Assembly (NCBI GenBank): GCA_000499405.2
Contig: HG738140.1
Coordinates: 8,893,560 to 8,957,559, forward strand
Source: Onchocerca volvulus
Lineage: Eukaryota; Nematoda; Chromadorea; Rhabditida; Onchocercidae
Direction: 5' to 3'
Length of the DNA: 64,000 nt
The notes under the pieces are model-generated. The model was given only the letters and a program-made list of their open reading frames with translations. It searched no databases and had not been told where the DNA came from. A program made the translations under genes and the position numbers. Positions 39,501-64,000 of the stretch are shown piece after piece. Every line of letters starts with the position of its first letter. The stretch's first letter is position 1.

Positions 39501-42500
39501 TCACTGCATCAAACACAGATGGCCCAGCGTACGTTTTCCTTATGAAAATATTATGCTAGATCTCTTACCTAATATGAATATTTTGTGGCAGTTGAGTTGG
39601 TAAACGGCTTTTAGTGTCACGGCTTGTAATGTAATCTTCATTTCATGAGTTCCATGTTTGGCTTTGTCTGATATGCATAAATGTACTGCTAGCAATAAAG
39701 AGCATTATATAGTCAAATAATATTAATAATACAGCATTTGTTTTTTGCTAAGGCTTGCTTTTCAAGCTGGACAATTTTTTCAGCACGGAAGATTCGAAAA
39801 GCACTGCAAGTAGTAGCAAGAGTGAAGAAAGACCTGTTAGTTTGGCAATTTACTTCCATTCAGATTTTGAATTGACAAGGTAAAACATTAAGCAGTTGTT
39901 ATTATAATTTTAATATCTTTAGTTTGTTGCAACAAATGGTTCTCTTAATATACTGGATGTCCCTATAGCTGAATCAACACCGTATCCTGTTGTACCAGCT
40001 TCAAGGGATAATGATGAAAGTGCTGGTGATAATTTCGGCCGTTCACATTGGAGTAGTTGTACTGAGTCTTCAGGTAGATTGTTTTGCCGTTTTATCTTTT
40101 TAATTTTGAATATAAAGAAAGCAAGGAATACTGACTTTAGTTTATTTTTCAATTTGTTTTATTTGTTTTCAGATGATGATGAAGATCTGCGGCAAGCAGC
40201 CAAATTGCGCCATATAAGCATCAAACCACTTAGTGAATCTAAAAGTAATATTACCGCATCGGTTGATGAGCTTCGGGATGTGATCGGAAATATCATATTA
40301 CATCCTACAATATTCAGCAAAAGTAGTACTTTTGATTGTGTAAGCCTTCTCTTTATTTCCCAGCTTGTAATTTATAGTGAAGCTTATATATATATATATA
40401 TTTATCTTCTTCATTTAGGATCCATGGTCATCCACACGTCGTTCAACGCCTTTCAGTACAAGTCTGGAAGGAACTGTTCGACCACTTCGTGCTGCTCTTA
40501 CTGGTGATGATCATATTCGTGGAAAATATTTGGGTAATGATTATTTCAAATCTATTTATTATTACGATTATTTTACGCGCAGTTATAAAATTTCTTAAGA
40601 TGATTAGAGGAATTTTCCTAAAAACTCAAATTTTATAGCAATTTATTAATTAGATTATATTTCATTTTAGATTTCAATAATTCATCTTTGCCATTTTCCA
40701 TTTCGATGTCTGGTTCAAATATAGCTCGAGCTCGACCGCACAGTAGTACCCCAACACCTGGAGCATCTAGCTTGACTTTGCAAACATGCGACCATTCATC
40801 AGTTCAGTATTCTGCTCGAGTGGTAAGGGTGCTTATTTGTAGCAATCTATCGCAGAAAATGTCTTAGTACTTCATATGCTTTTTTCGCTAACTTGCATTG
40901 GTTCTACTTTTTGTTGGTGGCTCCCCTGATAAACATCTGTCTCTTATTGTAGATAGAGCTGATAAACATCTGTCTCTTATTGTAGATAGAGAAGGGGAAA
41001 TATATTACAGCATAATAGAATGAACTGTGGCTTAGCATCTTTCAAGTTGTAACTGTTCGTTAACAATAGTCGATATCAATGATGATTTATGTGCCTTCAT
41101 TCCATTATGTCACATTTCGTTGTATTTGGATACGTTTCGTGATTATCTTCCTGCGCTTTAATTTTCATTTTTAATTTAAAGGACATTTAAAGGATTCGAT
41201 GGGAGATGAACAAACATTTTCTCGAAGTGAATCAGTTTTGTCCTTGGAGCATTCGACAGCTATTGAAACACCTTTTACGATGTCAACATCGAATTTGTTG
41301 AGCGCTTCAGCCACAATAACAGAAAATCGTATCCCGGTTGCAATAGCAATTAATGAGTATATACATGCTTGGTTCAAAGGAGCAGATTCAAAAAATTAAG
41401 TGATCTTAATAAATGAAAAAACTGGAATAAGATATTTATGACAGTATTTCAAAACAGCTATCCCACAAAAAAGTTTTCGTTTTTCCGAAAATGTAAAAAA
41501 TTTTGCAGAACAACAGTTCGGGTTTTTGGTTCTATTCTTGTGTCGTTCCCAGCGACTGTAGTTCCCGTTTTAACTGACCTCACCTCTGACATTGATCCAC
41601 TCATTGTAACGTTGAAAAATGCCGACAAAATCAAAACTATTTCGCCGAACAGTCAGGTAGTTCCGTTCAGGGACATTGTTCTGCGTGCTATCAAATGGAT
41701 TCAAATTATTTTCAGCTATTTAATAATTTCAGTATTAATACTTGTGAAAGATTGTTTTGAAGTTGTTCATTTGATTGATTAATTTTTATTGACACACTCA
41801 TTAATTCGTTTACTTTGGCTAAACAAAAAAAAAAAAAAAAAAAAAATTGCCACACCTCATTCGTTCGTGCAAAAATGAAATATATTGTTCGAAATAGCGA
41901 AGTTTCAAAATAATACGATCAAGATTTTGAATAAGCGATATGACTATTTCTTCTGAAAATTTCAAATATAATTTTTAGTTGATTTCGCAAGTTATTGATG
42001 CTTTCGCTGCACCGTACACATTTACTTTTGGGAAAACTCAGTTGGCCGAATGGTTATCTGCTCGAAAAATTGAGAAACCAGATTCTCAGTTCTTCAATGT
42101 AGAGGTAATTTCCTCAATGTATGGCTGTGAAGAAAAAGTCTTCCAAATACCCGCTTGAAAGTACTCATTTTTCGTTTTAGGTGTTGAAGTATGAAATAAA
42201 GGAGCCAGTAACCCCACCACTTGTTTTAATAGTGTATTGGAAATTAGAGACACAGAATACGGATTTAAGAATTGATTATCGATTAAATGTGGATAGCGGT
42301 ACCGATTACTCTCTTATGAATGTTGTTTTCACCACAAAAGTAGAAGGCTCTGTGGTCAGTGTTATTGCGGATCCTAACGCAGAATGGTAAGTATCGAAAA
42401 GAAAAATAAGCAGTAGGATATATGTTTTGATTTTATTAGTTCGAATGAGCATAAATGAAAACATTGAGATTCTGATTGGAATAACAATTTGAAATGACAA

Positions 42501-43273
42501 ATTCAGCATTTGGAGAGTTTATTATGATCGTTTAAATTTGAGTTTCTCCCAGCAAAATTTCCGGGAAAGTTATCGATAAAAATGATTGTTTTAGGTCACC
42601 TTCAAACAACACAATATCTTGGAAATTGGCTAAACTTTCTCGGGATGGTGAATATAGCGGATCACTGAAAGCAAGGTTTTCACTTTCCGGTGGTCCTGCA
42701 ACTGCCTCGCAAACCTTTGTTCAATTTCAAGTAAATATTAAAAAATTTTTTCTCGAGTGCCTCATCACTTTCTGCTCATTTAATTTATTTTTTCTATTAG
42801 TTTTTTGTCTTTTCGTCTTTATTCATTTATTTGAATATTATTTAAAGCTTCTACGGTTTTAAGTAAGGGTGGAAGGATATCCTAGAATGGAATACTTAAT
42901 TATTTAATAACTACTTTCTCACCATAAATTTGAAGTACTTCGTTCAACTTAGTGACATTCGTTACTAAAGACTGTCTTTGTCTTTCTTACTACCGTGAAA
43001 CAGGAAACGAATTTCAAATTGTTGTTTATCATTACATGTCAAAACATAGCTATCTTTCATTCTAGTTGATTTATCTATTGTATTTTAAGAAAAATTAATA
43101 TTTGACAATCTGGATGGTTCAGCATAAATACATAGCTTCATTTGTAGACATCAAATGTAACTATTTCTGGTGCGGATGTAGCTATTACAAGCGACGATTT
43201 GTATCATTTATCTATGGTACGACGAAACATTTTCTCAGGCAAATATTTTTGTGATGCCGAAATCCGCAATTAA
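36577..43273 (+). CDS. fcho-1: FCHO protein: F-BAR plus mu-homology domain endocytic adaptor
   Basis: FCHO proteins bend membrane and activate AP-2 at clathrin-coated pits. The N-terminal F-BAR starts in exon 1 (36577-36615, ending NYFW) and exon 2 (36902 to about 37038, GQKHHGYHVLYENLKHEE). It continues through exons near 37370-37548, 37654-37761 and 37913 (QKSKETYAQRVNELERLKKE) to 38278-38648 (EYKGYVDKYERVRANFEEKM; KFIEVKGTGSDRP). A Ser-rich linker spans about 38820-41320. The mu-homology domain begins RIPVAIAINEYIHAWFKGAD (41330-41389), continues VRVFGSILVSFPATVVPVL, then LKYEIKEPV, DLRIDYRLN and ISWKLAKLS, and ends with RNIFSGKYFCDAEIRN and TAA at 43271-43273. Oddities: an in-frame stop beside a six-A run at 41390-41399; a phase mismatch between exons 2 and 3; and a decayed duplicate of exon 3. 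Linker exon borders are approximate. Confidence 0.88.
37201..37586 (+). repeat. Direct repeat: decayed copy of the end of an FCHO F-BAR exon
   Basis: Bases 37201-37283 and 37503-37586 are recognisably the same sequence, with about 14 differences by eye over 83 bases. Both start AGCATCTTTCT and both contain TTTTGAAAATATACTATTT. The second copy is the coding end of an F-BAR exon (ASFFITLQHLLKD) plus its GTAATT donor and the start of the next intron. The first lies in the preceding intron and carries stops and a broken donor. Confidence 0.75.
40926..40991 (+). repeat. Perfect 33-bp tandem duplication in an FCHO intron
   Basis: A 33-base unit beginning CTGATAAACATCTGTCTC and ending GTAGATAGAG occurs twice in a row (40926-40958 and 40959-40991) without a mismatch. 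Each unit carries a pyrimidine-rich TCTCTTATTGTAG that resembles a 3' splice site. It lies in the intron between the Ser-rich linker exons. Confidence 0.9.
41390..41399 (+). other. Apparent frame-breaking A-run and stop in FCHO
   Basis: The exon encoding HAWFKGAD reads through six A residues (41390-41395) into an in-frame TAA (41397-41399) directly before a GTGATC donor at 41400. With one A fewer, the exon would end in phase 2 and join the acceptor at 41508 in the mu-homology frame. As written, no GT donor keeps both the conserved exon end and the frame. Confidence 0.65.
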
Positions 43274-44233
43274 TCCCTAGTTATAATTAGATATAATATC
43301 TTACTTAAATGTAGTAAAATTATTGCTCTTATCGTGACAGATTCATTTTCACGTAGCATCGTTATATGAAGGGAAATGATACTAAAATAATAGAAGAAAT
43401 TTTTAATGGAAGATATATTTTCCATTTGATCTTGTAGTTTATCTTCTCTAATCATATCAATCTACGCTTTTTATTTTTCAAATCCCGAATTACAAAAAGT
43501 GCTATTTTGAAAAATTCCCAGAAAGACATTCCTGAACTGATAGCAAATTTTTATTGACAACTGCCTTATGATCTATTTTGCATTTGTGTTGTCATGATTA
43601 AAATTCTCTTTACTAATGTTTTGCTGTTTTAGAAAATGTAAGAAAAAATTTTATCTTGTTATCAGATATTTGAAATGTTTAATGCAAATTTGATTAGATA
43701 TAAAATTGGATAATCCTAAAAAAGATGTGAACCGTATTATGAAGAAATTAAGTGAATCATAGGAACTCTAGGAAATGTTAATTTAATGTTTTCAAATCTC
43801 GTAAAAATGAAAAATTTAATAAACAATGATATTCGGAAACTAATATTTTGCTCAAACGATAGAAATTATTTCATGGTTTTACGAACTGGAGAAAGGATGA
43901 ACACTAGCAGTATTTTAAAGAAAAGTTAAGGAAATATTTCAGACAATGTTTCGTTAGTTTTTTAATTCCTCCCATGTGCGAAACAAATAAATATTCGTTC
44001 TTTACTTCATTGTGTGCCTAAATTGTATGGCATGCAGAAGCAATATTTTTTAAAAACTTGAAATGGAAGCATGTTTTGATATATAGTAGACTCATTTCAG
44101 GCTTTTATCGACATTATTCACGTTCCTTAAATTCTATTCAAGTACTTCATAATTTCCACAGAAATGATTTCCTAATTTCAAGCTATTGCCATTCGAATCG
44201 AAATTATGCACTTTTACAGCGCAAATTCAAATA
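43274..44233. other. Convergent intergenic region, FCHO and pecanex 3' flanks
   Basis: Between the FCHO stop and the pecanex stop. AT-rich, with AATAAA-like hexamers for the plus strand (for example near 43818). No gene seen. Confidence 0.55.
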
Positions 44234-60054
<15,821 letters not shown>

Positions 60055-61590
60055 CTCCGGCCGGTCATTGTATGGGAAACACTGCCATATTCTGATCAGC
60101 ACAACATCAATCTTTAGTTATTTGATAGCACCACGAATATCAGTGCTATCAGGCGCACTCTCTAGATACGTCAGATATGCTCTAAAACTTTATGCTGCTT
60201 TGTCTTTCCGAGCAATTCAAGCTAGAAGCTTCAGTAAACACCCATCAAAACTTCACTATCTTATCAACTGACATTAAAACACAGAAATTATCACTTTTCA
60301 AACTGCCGCTCTTCTCCAAAGGAAACAACTCGACTCCTTATGGCGGCAAGATAAATGGGAGGTGATGGCTGGCGGGAACGAACATTTTCAAATATGGGCG
60401 GGAGTGGTAGATAAACCGGATGCGCTGTCACCGCGGGAAGCCCGGCTATCATTTATTTTCCTCCAAAGGAGCAAATTTACTATATTCTAATTGTGAGATT
60501 ACTCGATGGATGGAGTGGAAGTAATTGACTTCGATTTCAGTTCTCATTCTCTTTACTCACCCAGGTTTTGGTATTGTCGCTTATCTTACAGTACCTCTCA
60601 TTTCCTTGTTTATTACCGTAATTCACACACTATTAAGTTAATTTGAATCTGCTATTTACAGCTCTTCCTTTGTAACACCAAGCTTATAATAATGTCACTG
60701 TGAAGGATTAGATGCGTATTGATTTCATCTACTGTATGCAACAGAATGCATGAAACCACACGAATTCCATGTTGTCTCAGAAACTTGAAAATTGTGCTGC
60801 TAATGAACGGAAATGAACGATGCAAGTGTCAGACATCTGAGGCTTTCATAAACTTTGTAGGATTTGTCTACGCAATATACATCTACATAAGAATATTTGC
60901 GGGTCCGAGATTTTTGAAATTTTTGTCGATTATCCTGTCAAAATCGAAAATTTTTTCAATATTCACAAGCAGGTGAATGTAGTGGGCAACAATTTCTTCG
61001 TTTTTGATCTTTCAATTCATTCGGAAACTTTGAGCAGCGATCTTGTTGTCTACCATTATTCGGATGATTGGTTGTGGAATCAACAGATGTTATTTTAGAT
61101 TACATGATATCTATTAGATTATTTTAATTTCCTGGTCACTTTATACCATAACGATGTTGCACAAGTCCAATTTCTATAACATTGATTAATAATGTCTAAA
61201 GAGAAAAGGAAAGATCATATAAAGTTGAAAGAAAAAAAATCTGAAGAATAGTTAAAGCCAGTATGTCAATTTTGCGAATCATGGGATCATTATTGGTCTT
61301 TCCTTCAATTTCTTCTATCAGTTTGCTTCTGTTAAACAAGCAGATGATAATAAAGAGCGAATGTGAATTTGTTACCTTAAAAAATTTAAGATGTGGAAGT
61401 TTGTATTCGAGAATATTCTTTGTTCATTCGTAATCATGCATGAAAACTTATGTCATTCAATATTGGGAATACATTTTTAAATAAAACTAAGAAAATTGGT
61501 GAAATTTAACGAACATTTATACTGTAAATGCTATTCTATGTCATATTTCGGTAATCGTTATTATTTCTAGGTATCTGCAATATTTCGGAT
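60055..61590. promoter_or_regulatory. Divergent promoter region between pecanex and the propeller gene
   Basis: This 1.5-kb spacer separates the pecanex start (-) from the next start (+). A GC-richer patch at about 60300-60460 stands out from the AT-rich surroundings. It contains GGCGGGAA at 60371-60378, CGCGGGAA at 60432-60439 and a weaker GGGCGGGAG at 60396-60404. The first two match the E2F/DP core TTCCCGC(C/G) on the opposite strand. No gene was seen in the spacer. Confidence 0.5.
61561..61570 (+). other. Candidate trans-splice or 5'-UTR acceptor
   Basis: TTATTTCTAG ends 20 bases before the ATG at 61591, with no in-frame upstream ATG in between. In nematodes such a site so close to a start is typical of spliced-leader addition, although an ordinary 5'-UTR intron is equally possible. 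Confidence 0.4.
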
Positions 61591-64000
61591 ATGTCAGCTG
61601 TTGTAGGCACTCGTTTCACCAGCATAACAATGCCCACCGATGGTGACGAAACAACAAATCTGACATTTTTCAAACAAAAATGTCATAGTTTATATGAATC
61701 AAATGTAATTGCATCAATTTTCGGTAATATTTTCTTCAGAACGAGAAAAACTAAAAGTTATTAAGAATATATCTTTGACATTCCTGAAAAATCCTTAGGG
61801 ATAATATTTCTCCAAGATTTAGCAAAAGAGACTATGCGATTTTCTCTAAATTCGGAAAAGATGTTGTATTGGAACTAGAGCGGGTAAATTGAAGCAGTAG
61901 GTCATGTAATTAAAAAATCAGTTCAGTTAGGATGCAGTAAAATCATAAATTTGTTTTCTGTTCAACTGAAACATTCTCAGATGATGATGGGTCATATATG
62001 GAATCAGAACAAAGTGAAAGTGGCGATTATAAAAAATTAGAAAGCAAAAATGAAGAATGTGGAATGGAACGGAAAGAGAGAACTGTATTAAGCGATTTGA
62101 ATGCTGATGGTGATTTGTTAGCAGTTGCAATAGGCGAAGATATTTCAATCTTTAGTTTTGATTGTGGTACAAGGTTCATCGTCACAGTGCATCTTGGAGG
62201 TAAGATAATTCATCGAATTTCTGAATTGAATGTTCATGAGATGTAGAAGCACTTAATAAGCTGCAGACTCAAGTTACATGAGAGCTTCAAAAGTAATTAT
62301 AAGAAATTAGGTTCTTATTTGCAAATATTTTCACCATATTTTTTCGTCTGAAAATTTGATTTGAAATCCATCCGATTAAAGATTCCATTTAAATTTTAGC
62401 AGTTTCCCAACTGCTTATGTACAATAAAAACGAAGTCGTTTAAATCCAAAGGATCGAATGTAGTAGATGTGAGCTTTTTTGTTGATGAGTTGAATCAAAT
62501 TTAATTATCTGATTAAACAATATTTCAGATGATATCAATCCAGTTGCTATGAAATTTATGCCGGTAGTGAATTTAATAGCAGTTGTGACGAATCACGGAA
62601 ATGTAATATTTCTTAGTATTGGTTCCAACTGTATAATACATCAAGTGGTAATCATCTTTCCGAAATTCTTTGCAAAGTTCAACTATATTCGAGCACAATT
62701 TTTTTTTTCTTTTCCAAAAGCGGAGAAATTTTGTTCAATTTTTTTAAGCATCCTAATCTTTCGTCTTTGTTCAGAAGTTGATGGAAAATATGCGGATACA
62801 GAGTGCATCTATTTGTTGCGATCTTCAGTTCGACGATGCGCAGATGTGCATCGTCTTGGAAAACGGTGAAATCTATTCATTTTTTTTCCCAAATTACTCC
62901 AAATATTTTCATCGGGAACAGGAAATCGAAATCGAAATATCGAACAGACAGAAGGTTTTCTAATTTTCATAAATATAGTAAAATATCTTTTGGAATCCAT
63001 GTTTTTTAAAGCTTGGTAGCTGCCACATTCATATTTCATTTAAAGTTTGATACTACGATATTTGCTTATCTAAATTTTTTCGTTCAATAATAAATTTTTA
63101 ATAGAATTTTAGGGCATGGCAAACATGGTTTGGGAGCAGTTTGACAAACATTACCCTGGTAGAGACTCTGCAATCATTAATCATCTCAATGCTCTTCTAC
63201 TCGTAAACTTTCTATTTTTGTAAAACTGATATAAATTTGAAAAAATCGAAAACTGCATATGAATAACTTCAGATTATAAGGATTCCAATTTTTAATGATA
63301 AATATTTTACCTTATGTATTTTATTTATTTTTGCAAAAAAAAAAAAAAAATCCAAAGAAAATTCGCTGGGCTTCAAAGCAAATCAAACTTTATCGATCAG
63401 TAATCGACATTTTCGTAATTCATATGGTTTTATTATTAGTTTGAAGTCCTTACAATATAATAAAACACAAAAAATTTATTTTATATCAACGAATTTTCTT
63501 TTCTTCAAAATATCTAAATTTTTATAATAGATTCAGTTACCATTCATTTTCATTCAGCTGTCATCAGAACAAAATGCAAGAATAACACTGCTTGATTTGT
63601 CTGCGGAAATATTGGACAAAGCTCTAGATGAATTTTATTCATCCGGTGAACCTTTAAGTTTTTTATTGAAGCGAAATCTTTTCTCTGGAAGAAGGAAGAA
63701 CTTTTTCTAATTTCTTGCTGTTAAGAAAGTTGTGTAAACTTTGTGTGTGCTGTAATGAAGCAGATTCGATTTTTCTTTGAAGTATATATGGAACATTCTA
63801 TCTACGATTGGTTAATCTATTTAAAAATGTGACTGATGGATAATATTCTTGAACTTTAAATATTTTGATCTCTTAATTCCAGACACTTTGGGTATCGTAC
63901 GAATTCGGCATCTTGTACATCGTGACAAGCACACATCTTGTGTCATTTCCCAATTTATCATGGCTTTGACAACAGATGGGCAACTGTTAATTTGGGATGC
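61591..64000 (+). CDS. N-terminal beta-propeller protein, possibly ROD/KNTC1 (partial)
   Basis: Seven or so exons join cleanly and the frame is open at the window end. They are 61591-61724 (MSAVVGTRFTSITM...), about 61980-62201 (ADGDLLAVAIGEDISIFSFD), 62529-62649 (VNLIAVVTNHGNVIFLSIGS), 62776 to about 62955 (ASICCDLQFDDAQMCIVLEN), about 63114-63205, about 63560-63640 (ARITLLDLSAEILDKALDEF) and from about 63884 (CVISQFIMALTTDGQLLIWD). The repeated pattern of hydrophobic strands ending in DG(D/Q)LL or LIWD is that of a WD40-like propeller. The low sequence conservation, N-terminal propeller and E2F-like promoter fit the kinetochore checkpoint protein ROD (KNTC1), but this is a weak assignment and other propeller plus alpha-solenoid proteins are possible. 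Confidence 0.6.

Overview
The window looks like nuclear DNA of a nematode, most likely a filarial or related clade III species. This is inferred from AT-rich, intron-dense genes with GT...TTTCAG introns, many of a few hundred bases, and from nematode-like versions of conserved eukaryotic genes. There are no bacterial operons, rRNA, CRISPR or mobile-element genes, and I found no convincing tRNA. Gene models were built by reading splice sites by eye, so starts, ends and homology-supported exons are firmer than the weakly conserved exons.

Layout. 1-195: 3' end of an unidentified plus-strand gene. 1631-11086 (+): a many-exon gene for an unrecognised, basic, Ser/Lys-rich, probably nuclear protein. 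Four conserved genes then run on the minus strand: TRAPPC13, a TRAPP tethering subunit (12269-17106); the beta subunit of the nascent polypeptide-associated complex, NAC-beta/BTF3 (18880-20078); TFIIE alpha (22606-25472); and a CTR/SLC31 copper transporter with a duplicated His/Met-rich N-terminus (27463-28548). About 8 kb with no clear gene follows. It holds a GC-richer island flanked by a diverged repeat. 36577-43273 (+): an FCHO protein with an N-terminal F-BAR domain and C-terminal mu-homology domain, acting in clathrin endocytosis. 44234-60054 (-): a very large pecanex multi-pass membrane protein. 61591 to the end (+): the start of a beta-propeller protein, possibly the kinetochore protein ROD/KNTC1, divergent from pecanex across a 1.5 kb promoter region with E2F-like sites.

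The genes are housekeeping genes with no common pathway, although TRAPPC13, FCHO and pecanex all concern membranes. The spacing of the minus-strand genes (1.8-2.5 kb or more) does not suggest a tight nematode operon.

The most checkable oddities are splice and frame anomalies: a TRAPPC13 intron that appears to end in GG instead of AG; a six-A run in FCHO whose length puts a stop in an otherwise conserved exon; and a decayed tandem copy of an FCHO F-BAR exon in the intron before it. I saw no new multi-gene system.
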